A DNA stretch of 64,000 nt from Streptomyces gelaticus. GTDB lineage: Bacteria; Actinomycetota; Actinomycetes; Streptomycetales; Streptomycetaceae. Positions 58,469 through 64,000 of this stretch are shown here, piece after piece. Below the pieces are notes generated by a model. That model searched no databases. It was not told where the DNA came from and worked only from the letters and a program-made list of their open reading frames with translations. The stretch spans positions 43,543 to 107,542 of the forward strand of contig NZ_BMTF01000026.1 in the NCBI RefSeq assembly GCF_014649535.1. The letters are read 5' to 3'. A program made the translations under genes and the position numbers. The number at the start of each line of letters is the position of its first letter. Within the stretch, counting starts at the first letter, position 1.

Positions 58469-58909
58469 CTACAGGTGGGCGAGCTTCTCCAGCACGGGCG
58501 CCGCCTTGCGGAGCGTCTCCCACTCGTCCTCGTCCAGGCCCTCGGCGAGGGCGGTCAGCCAGGCGTTCCGCTTGGAGCGGCTCTCTGCGAGCATGGCTTC
58601 CGCCTGCTCGGTCTGGCTGACCACCTTCTGGCGACGGTCATCGGGGTGCGGTTCCAGTCTGACCAGTCCCTTCGCTTCGAGCAGCGCGACGATGCGAGTC
58701 ATCGACGGAGGCTGCACATGCTCCTTGCGGGCCAGCTCGCCCGGTGTGGCCGAGCCGCACCGGGCGAGCGTGCCGAGCACGGACATCTCGGTGGGGCTCA
58801 GCGACTCGTCGACGCGCTGGTGCTTGAGGCGCCGGCTGAGCAGCATCACGGCGGAGCGAAGGGAGCTCACGGCGGCCGCACTGTCGCCGTCGTGGATCAG
58901 GTCAGGCAT
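58469..58909 (-). CDS. MarR-family transcriptional regulator
   Basis: The 146-residue winged-helix regulator has LSPTEMSVLGTLARCGSATP, ELARKEHVQPPSMTRIVALL, and EPHPDDRRQKVV, the typical recognition helix and wing. It probably represses itself and the downstream MFS exporter. The gtaactcattac element at 58920-58931 lies 11 bp before the start. Confidence 0.92.
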   Translation of the reverse strand: MPDLIHDGDSAAAVSSLRSAVMLLSRRLKHQRVDESLSPTEMSVLGTLARCGSATPGELARKEHVQPPSMTRIVALLEAKGLVRLEPHPDDRRQKVVSQTEQAEAMLAESRSKRNAWLTALAEGLDEDEWETLRKAAPVLEKLAHL

Positions 58910-58919
58910 GTTTATTAGC

Positions 58920-58931
58920 GTAACTCATTAC
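58920..58931. promoter_or_regulatory. Candidate MarR operator
   Basis: gtaa-ctca-ttac (4-bp arms) lies in the AT-rich stretch directly upstream of the marR start; further AT-rich sequence (cctaccctaa and tttattag) flanks it. Position over the likely -10 fits autorepression. Confidence 0.45.
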
Positions 58932-59054
58932 CTACCCTAAAGACCATTCGTGTGACACGCGCGAGAGGCACTTCACCCAATCGGTCACCCGAACGAGTGA
59001 GTCGGATCCGTAAAGTGACGCGAAACGACCCGCTGGGCCGTAACCCTGCTTGCC

Positions 59055-59270
59055 ATGGGATCGACTGTGCTCAGCCTGCGGATAGACGGTGAGCTGCTCG
59101 ACCGGATCCGGCAGCACGCCGCCAAACGCGGAATGAGCGTCCAGGACTATGTCGTCCGGACGCTCATTCGCGATGACTTCGACGAGCGCTTCAAGGCGGC
59201 CGTCGACGAGACGGAGAGGTTCTACGGCCCCGAGGGGACCGCGGGGATCAGGGCCGAAGAGGTCACGTGA
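59055..59270 (+). CDS. Ribbon-helix-helix protein, lone antitoxin-like
   Basis: The 71-residue protein has an RHH fold (TVLSLRIDGELLDRIRQHAA, then KRGMSVQDYVVRTLIRDDFD), the Arc/CopG DNA-binding type, with an acidic C-terminus. No toxin gene is adjacent; the next gene is convergent and overlaps its 3' end by 8 bp. The start at ATG 59055 is preceded by no clear ribosome site. Confidence 0.78.
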   Translation: MGSTVLSLRIDGELLDRIRQHAAKRGMSVQDYVVRTLIRDDFDERFKAAVDETERFYGPEGTAGIRAEEVT

Positions 59271-60717
59271 GGCCGAGGGCCGGCATCGCGTAGTAGAAGA
59301 CGAAGACCGCCGACACCACGTACATGGGCACCGGCACCTCGCGCCAGCGTCCGGCCGCCACCCGCAGCACGGAGAAGGCGATGAAGCCGATGCCGATGCC
59401 GTTGGTGATCGAGTACGTGAAGGGCATCATCACCATGGCGAGGAACGCCGGGATGGCGAGCGTGTAGTCGCTCCAGTCGATGTCCCGCACCGAGCCCGAG
59501 ATGATCAGGAAGCCCACTGCCAGCAGCGCGGGCGTGGCCGCCTGCGAGGGGACCATGGTCGCCAGCGGCGTCAGGAACAACGCCACCGTGAACAGCAGGC
59601 CCGTCACGATGCTCGCGAAACCGGTGCGGGCGCCCTCGCCGACCCCCGCCGTGGACTCCACGAAGCAGGTCGTGGCGGAGGAGGAGCTCGCACCGCCCGC
59701 GGCGACCGCGATGCCGTCCACGAACAGCACCTTGTTGATGCCGGGGAAGTTGCCCTCCGGGTCGGTCAGCTTCGCCTCGTCGCCGACACCGAGGATGGTG
59801 CCCATCGCGTCGAAGAAGCAGGACAGCAGCACGGTGAAGACGAACAGGATGCCGGTGAGCACGCCCACCTCGCTGAAGCCGCCGAACAGGCTGACCTGAC
59901 CGATCAGCCCGAAGTCCGGGGTGGCGACCGGGTTGCCCGGCCACTGCGGGACGGTCAGCCCCCACGCCCCGGCCGGCAGGTCCGCGACGGCGTCGATGAT
60001 CAGCGCGACGACCGTCATCGCCACGATGGAGATCAGGATCGCACCCGGCACCTTGCGGACGAGCAGCGCGAGGGTGAGCACGGCGCCGATGACGAAGACC
60101 AGGACCGGCCAGCCGTTGAGGTGGCCGTCGCCGCCGAGCTGGAGCGGCACGGTGGTGTGCGCGGCGTCCGGGATACGGGAGACGAATCCCGAGTCGACCA
60201 GGCCGATCAGCAGGATGAAGAGGCCGATACCGATCGCGATGCCCTTGCGCAGCGAGGCCGGCACGGCGTGCATCACGCGTTCCCGCAGACCCGTCGCGAC
60301 CAGCAGCATCACCACGATGCCCGCGAGGACGACCATGCCCATCGCGTCCGGCCAGCTCATCCGGGGGGCGAGCTGGAGGGCCACGACGGTGTTGACGCCG
60401 AGGCCGGCCGCCAGCGCGATGGGCACATTGCCGATGACGCCCATCAGGAGCGTGGAGAACGCGGCGGTCAGCACGGTGGCGGTGACCAGCTGTCCACTGT
60501 CGAGCTGATGGCCGTACATGTCCTTCGCGCTACCGAGAATGATCGGGTTCAGCACGATGATGTAGGCCATCGCGAAGAACGTGGCGAATCCGCCACGGAT
60601 CTCACGGGCGACCGACGACCCCCGCTCGGAGATCTTGAAGAAACGATCCAGACCGCTTCGCGGCTCGGGGGCCGCCGGCTGCTTGGCATCGACCGGAGCG
60701 CTGGCCGAGGGGGACAT
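59263..60717 (-). CDS. NCS2-family purine permease (AzgA-like)
   Basis: The 484-residue transporter has segments typical of NCS2/AzgA xanthine-hypoxanthine-guanine permeases: GGFATFFAMAYIIVLNP, GLGVNTVVALQLAPRMSW, GDEAKLTDPEGNFPGINK, and ASSSSATTCFVESTAGVGEG. About 14 TM helices. The family imports purines by proton symport. The upstream AT-richer 187 bp probably carries its promoter; I found no purine-riboswitch pattern there. Confidence 0.93.
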   Translation of the reverse strand: MSPSASAPVDAKQPAAPEPRSGLDRFFKISERGSSVAREIRGGFATFFAMAYIIVLNPIILGSAKDMYGHQLDSGQLVTATVLTAAFSTLLMGVIGNVPIALAAGLGVNTVVALQLAPRMSWPDAMGMVVLAGIVVMLLVATGLRERVMHAVPASLRKGIAIGIGLFILLIGLVDSGFVSRIPDAAHTTVPLQLGGDGHLNGWPVLVFVIGAVLTLALLVRKVPGAILISIVAMTVVALIIDAVADLPAGAWGLTVPQWPGNPVATPDFGLIGQVSLFGGFSEVGVLTGILFVFTVLLSCFFDAMGTILGVGDEAKLTDPEGNFPGINKVLFVDGIAVAAGGASSSSATTCFVESTAGVGEGARTGFASIVTGLLFTVALFLTPLATMVPSQAATPALLAVGFLIISGSVRDIDWSDYTLAIPAFLAMVMMPFTYSITNGIGIGFIAFSVLRVAAGRWREVPVPMYVVSAVFVFYYAMPALGLT

Positions 60718-60904
60718 GTATGACCTCAGTCGTGCGTAGAGGGAAGTGAAAGCGGCCAGCTTTGGACGTTTACACGAACAATTCGAGTCAGCCGTAAGCA
60801 GATTCAGTATGAATACATAGGGCGAAGATCGCTATCTCCGCGCGTAGACCCCTGGCCCGCCCGGGCCGCGGAGGCTTCGTACAGGGGCCCCATACACTGA
60901 GGTC

Positions 60905-61225
60905 ATGGCGAAGTGGACACCGAAGCACGAGGCACCCGAGCCCCTGGAGGGGCCCGTCGTCGCCACCATCACCGGCGGCACGATCCTCTGGTTCGTCCTC
61001 TTCCTGGTCCAGCTCCCGTTCTACGGCTGGTTCGACGACCACGGCCACCTGTGGTGGCTGTGGACGTGCCTGGCCGGTGCGGGGCTCGGCCTGATCGGCA
61101 TCTGGTACGTGCGGGGGCGCGACGCCGCGATCAAGCGGGCGGCCGCCGCGGCCGCTTCCACCGACACCACCGCTTCCCCCGGCACCGCCGCGTCGGCCGA
61201 CCCCGGGAAGGGCGCCACCGCCTGA
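60905..61225 (+). CDS. DUF2530 two-helix membrane protein
   Basis: The 106-residue protein has two TM helices (GTILWFVLFLVQLPFYGWF; LWWLWTCLAGAGLGLIGIWY) joined by a His/Trp loop, and an Ala/Thr-rich cytoplasmic tail. DUF2530, actinobacterial, function unknown. The start ATG has no strong site. Confidence 0.88.
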   Translation: MAKWTPKHEAPEPLEGPVVATITGGTILWFVLFLVQLPFYGWFDDHGHLWWLWTCLAGAGLGLIGIWYVRGRDAAIKRAAAAAASTDTTASPGTAASADPGKGATA

Positions 61226-61336
61226 GGGTCCGGCACCGGGATCCGTACCACCGCAGGACCATTCCCCTCCTCCCCCGGTCTGATCTTCTGACCACCCAGT
61301 GGGTGAACCGAACCATCGCCACGTACCGTCGAAACC

Positions 61337-63817
61337 ATGACGCAGCGGGCATCCCATTCCTTCGGTGAGCAGACTCCCGAAGCAACCGGCTCCACCGGCC
61401 ACCCCGGTCCGGCCATGATCGACGCCGGGGCCGAACTCGACCCGGTCCACCCGGTGAGACTGCCCGCCCCGGTCGTGGACCCACGCGGGCTGACCGCGGC
61501 CGAGGTGGCCGAGCGGATCGCCCGCGGCGAGGTCAACGACGTACCCGTCCGCTCGTCCCGCTCGCTGCGCGAGATCGTCCGCGCCAACGTCTTCACCCGC
61601 TTCAACCTGATCATCGGCGTGCTCTGGCTGATCATGCTGGCCGTCGCGCCGGTCCAGGACAGCCTCTTCGGCTTCGTGATCATCGCCAACACCGGCATCG
61701 GCATCATCCAGGAGTGGCGGGCCAAGAAGACCCTGGACAGCCTCGCGGTCATCGGCGAGGCGAAACCCACGGTCCGGCGCGACGGGGTCGCGGCCGAGAT
61801 CTCCACCTCCGAGATCGTCCTCGGCGACCTCGTCGAACTGGGCCCCGGCGACAAGGTCGTGGTGGACGGCACGGTCGCCGAGGCCGACGGTCTGGAGATC
61901 GACGAGTCGCTGCTCACCGGCGAGGCCGACCCGGTGCTGAAACAACCCGGCGACCCGGTGATGTCCGGCAGCTTCGTCGTCGCGGGCGGCGGCGCCTTCA
62001 CCGCCACCAAGGTCGGCCGCGAGGCCTACGCCGCCCAGCTCGCCGAGGAGGCGTCCCGCTTCACCCTCGTCCAGTCCGAGCTGCGCACCGGCATCTCCAC
62101 GATCCTCAAGTACGTCACCTGGATGATGGTGCCGACCGCGATCGGCCTGATCGTCAGCCAGCTCGTCGGCGAGAGCAACAACCTCAAGGACTCGATCGCC
62201 CGGACCGTCGGCGGCATCGTCCCGATGATCCCCGAGGGCCTGGTGCTGCTCACCTCGGTCGCCTTCGCGATCGGGGTCGTACGGCTCGGCCGCAAGCAGT
62301 GCCTGGTGCAGGAGCTCCCCGCCATCGAGGGCCTGGCCCGGGTCGACGTCGTCTGCCTGGACAAGACCGGCACCCTCACCGAGGGCGGCATGGACGTCAC
62401 CGAGGTGCGGACACTGGGCGGGGCGGACGACCCGTACATACGCCGAGTGCTGGGCGCCCTCGGCTCGTCCGACCCGCGACCCAACGCCAGCCTCCAGGCC
62501 ATCGTGGACGCCTGCCCGGACGACGGGCAGTGGCTGTGCACCCAGACACTGCCCTTCTCCTCGGCCCGCAAGTACAGCGGCGCCGCCTTCGACGAGGGCG
62601 GCGGCCGGGAGTCGTCCTGGCTGCTCGGCGCCCCCGATGTGCTGCTGCCCGAACAGGACCCGGCGCTCACCGAGATCGAGCAGCTCAACGAGCAGGGCCT
62701 GCGGGTGCTGCTGCTGGCCCGCGCCGAGGGTGCCCTCGACGGGCCGGACATCGCCGCCGGAGCCGTGCCGAGCGCCCTGGTCGTCCTGGAGCAGCGGCTG
62801 CGGCCCGACGCCGGGGAGACCCTGGCGTACTTCGCCGACCAGCGGGTCGCCGCGAAGGTCATCTCCGGCGACAACGCGGTCTCCGTCGGCGCCGTCGCCG
62901 GAAAGCTGGGGCTGCCGGGCGCCGAGCACACCCTGGACGCGCGCCGGATGCCCACCGACCCGGACGACATGGCCACGGCCATGGAGGAGAACGCGGTCTT
63001 CGGCCGGGTCACCCCGCAGCAGAAGCGGGACATGGTCGCCGCCCTCCAGTCCCGCGGCCACACCGTCGCCATGACCGGTGACGGTGTCAACGACGTGCTG
63101 GCGCTGAAGGACGCCGACATCGGCGTCTCCATGGGTTCGGGCTCCGAGGCGACCCGGGCCGTCGCCCAGATCGTGCTGCTGAACAACAGCTTCGCGACGC
63201 TGCCGTCCGTCGTCGCCGAGGGCCGCCGGGTGATCGGCAACATCACCCGGGTCGCCACCCTGTTCCTGACCAAGACCGTCTACTCGGTGCTGCTGGCGGT
63301 CCTGGTGGTCTGCTCCCAGGTCGACTACCCGTTCCTGCCGCGCCATCTGACCCTGCTGTCGACGCTGACGATCGGCGTCCCGGCGTTCTTCCTGGCCCTC
63401 GCCCCCAACAAGGAACGGGCGCATCCGCACTTCGTGCGCCGGGTCATGCGGTACGCGATCCCGTCGGGCGTCATCGCGGGCGTCGCCACCTTCGTGGCCT
63501 ATCTGATCGCCCGGCACTACTACACCGGTCCGGGCTCCCTGGAAGCGGAGACCAGCGCGGCCACGCTCACGCTCTTCCTGGTCTCCATGTGGGTGCTGGC
63601 GATCATCGCCCGCCCGTACACCTGGTGGCGGATCGGCCTGGTGCTGGCCATGGGGCTGGCGTTCCTGATCGTGCTGGTGGTGCCCTGGCTCCAGGAGTTC
63701 TTCGCGCTGAAGCTGGTCGGGACGACGATGCCGTGGACCGCGGTGGGCATCGCGGTGGTGGCCTCGGCCTGCCTGGAGTACGCCTGGCGGCTGGTCAGCC
63801 GTCGCTTCCCGGCGTAG
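61337..63817 (+). CDS. Cation-translocating P-type ATPase
   Basis: The 826-residue HAD-type P-ATPase has the phosphorylation motif DKTGTLTEGG, A-domain ESLLTGEADPV, hinge GDGVNDVLALKDADIGVSMG, and VGGIVPMIPEGL in place of the usual PEGLP in TM4, with about ten TM segments. The lack of heavy-metal CPC and of a metal-binding N-terminus, and the family of exported-protein-type P-ATPases in actinobacteria, suggest transport of Ca, Mg or another cation, but the ion is unclear. The ATG is at 61337. A perfect terminator hairpin follows. Confidence 0.9.
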   Translation: MTQRASHSFGEQTPEATGSTGHPGPAMIDAGAELDPVHPVRLPAPVVDPRGLTAAEVAERIARGEVNDVPVRSSRSLREIVRANVFTRFNLIIGVLWLIMLAVAPVQDSLFGFVIIANTGIGIIQEWRAKKTLDSLAVIGEAKPTVRRDGVAAEISTSEIVLGDLVELGPGDKVVVDGTVAEADGLEIDESLLTGEADPVLKQPGDPVMSGSFVVAGGGAFTATKVGREAYAAQLAEEASRFTLVQSELRTGISTILKYVTWMMVPTAIGLIVSQLVGESNNLKDSIARTVGGIVPMIPEGLVLLTSVAFAIGVVRLGRKQCLVQELPAIEGLARVDVVCLDKTGTLTEGGMDVTEVRTLGGADDPYIRRVLGALGSSDPRPNASLQAIVDACPDDGQWLCTQTLPFSSARKYSGAAFDEGGGRESSWLLGAPDVLLPEQDPALTEIEQLNEQGLRVLLLARAEGALDGPDIAAGAVPSALVVLEQRLRPDAGETLAYFADQRVAAKVISGDNAVSVGAVAGKLGLPGAEHTLDARRMPTDPDDMATAMEENAVFGRVTPQQKRDMVAALQSRGHTVAMTGDGVNDVLALKDADIGVSMGSGSEATRAVAQIVLLNNSFATLPSVVAEGRRVIGNITRVATLFLTKTVYSVLLAVLVVCSQVDYPFLPRHLTLLSTLTIGVPAFFLALAPNKERAHPHFVRRVMRYAIPSGVIAGVATFVAYLIARHYYTGPGSLEAETSAATLTLFLVSMWVLAIIARPYTWWRIGLVLAMGLAFLIVLVVPWLQEFFALKLVGTTMPWTAVGIAVVASACLEYAWRLVSRRFPA

Positions 63818-63831
63818 GGGCGGTCCTCGGT

Positions 63832-63876
63832 ACGACGTGCGGTCCCCCGTCCCCCGTACGGGGGACCGCACGTCGT
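63832..63876. terminator. 17-bp stem terminator
   Basis: acgacgtgcggtccccc (63832-63848) pairs with gggggaccgcacgtcgt (63860-63876) around an 11-nt loop. It lies between convergent genes and can act in both directions. Confidence 0.88.
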
Positions 63877-63901
63877 TGCTTCACGTCTCTGCTTCGCGTC
63901 T

Positions 63902-64000
63902 CTACTTCACGTCGACGAAGTCGCCGGCGGTGGTGACGGCCGGGGTCGTGGACGTACCCGCGAAGCTGTAGCGCCAGTAACCGTCCACCGAGGCCTTGAC
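63902..64000 (-). CDS. C-terminal end of a secreted protein, 5' end outside window
   Basis: The minus-strand frame at the right edge is open and ends KASVDGYWRYSFAGTSTT, PAVTTAGDFVDVK, stop at 63902. The aromatic-Gly pattern YWRYSFAGT and T/V-rich C-terminus are typical of exported Streptomyces proteins with repeated calcium-binding or wall-binding domains. Only 32 residues are visible. Confidence 0.7.
   Translation of the reverse strand, partial: VKASVDGYWRYSFAGTSTTPAVTTAGDFVDVK

Noticed and set aside
60718..60904. Purine riboswitch before the NCS2 permease
   Set aside because: No recognisable purine-aptamer core or paired loops; treated as plain promoter region.
1..64000. CRISPR arrays, tRNA and rRNA genes
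   Set aside because: No regularly spaced identical repeats and no tRNA or rRNA signature was seen on reading. A dedicated search was not possible.

Overview
The window is very GC-rich actinobacterial DNA with strong G/C bias at codon third positions, many GTG and TTG starts, and gene sets typical of Streptomyces: a conservon, SdrD-type and LAXTG surface proteins, XRE/DUF397 regulators and a DUF2530 protein. Most of it reads as chromosomal core. The order pdxH / second citrate synthase / acyl-CoA carboxylase operon followed further on by serC resembles the S. coelicolor core from memory. It carries several accessory patches.

Layout: 1-1299 is the 3' part of an IscB RNA-guided nuclease, cut by the window edge. 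1305-1532 is a compact candidate small-RNA unit. 1565-3540 holds divergent pdxH and citrate synthase. 3562-13054 is a minus-strand operon for short/branched acyl-CoA or acyclic-terpenoid catabolism (TIGR03084 protein, AtuA-like protein, biotin-dependent carboxylase alpha and beta subunits, acyl-CoA dehydrogenase, a small ORF, enoyl-CoA hydratase, TetR). A perfect 14-bp palindrome lies at its promoter. 13229-16334 has small membrane proteins, an EamA exporter and a divergent LysR. 16806-22885 is a cell-envelope block: a sortase-anchored SdrD-like protein, a membrane protein, a beta-helix lipoprotein and a Tat/lipobox DyP peroxidase.

22919-31452 is the main accessory region. Two zinc-ribbon miniproteins, a SLOG-like protein and an XRE-TPR regulator face a plus-strand, translationally coupled set: two small proteins, a P-loop/P-loop/nucleotidyltransferase fusion, an APH-fold kinase, an SDR and a Nudix hydrolase. 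A 5'-less DUF397 remnant and a wHTH/zinc protein follow. A gene fragment at 23374-23532 closely matches part of that last protein.

31811-34660 encodes a FAD/Fe-S D-lactate-type dehydrogenase. 34967-40423 is a complete conservon (cvnABCD plus two P450s, one lacking the K-helix ExxR motif). serC follows from a probable leaderless promoter. 41789-50187 carries Uma2, DUF4259, SGNH, XRE-cupin, TetR, lipoprotein, isochorismatase, wHTH and type II toxin-antitoxin genes. 50280-55487 carries a Ser/Thr kinase fused to an extracellular solute-binding domain, a cupin/zinc-ribbon protein and a PGRP amidase. 55590-64000 carries thpR, a second Uma2, a MarR-MFS pair, a lone RHH protein, an NCS2 purine permease, DUF2530, a P-type ATPase and the tail of a secreted protein.

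The items most worth a closer look are the IscB with its unseen upstream guide-RNA region, the small-RNA unit directly downstream of it, and the 23.6-30.4 kb accessory locus. All similarity and family statements come from reading the sequence and from memory; no search was run.
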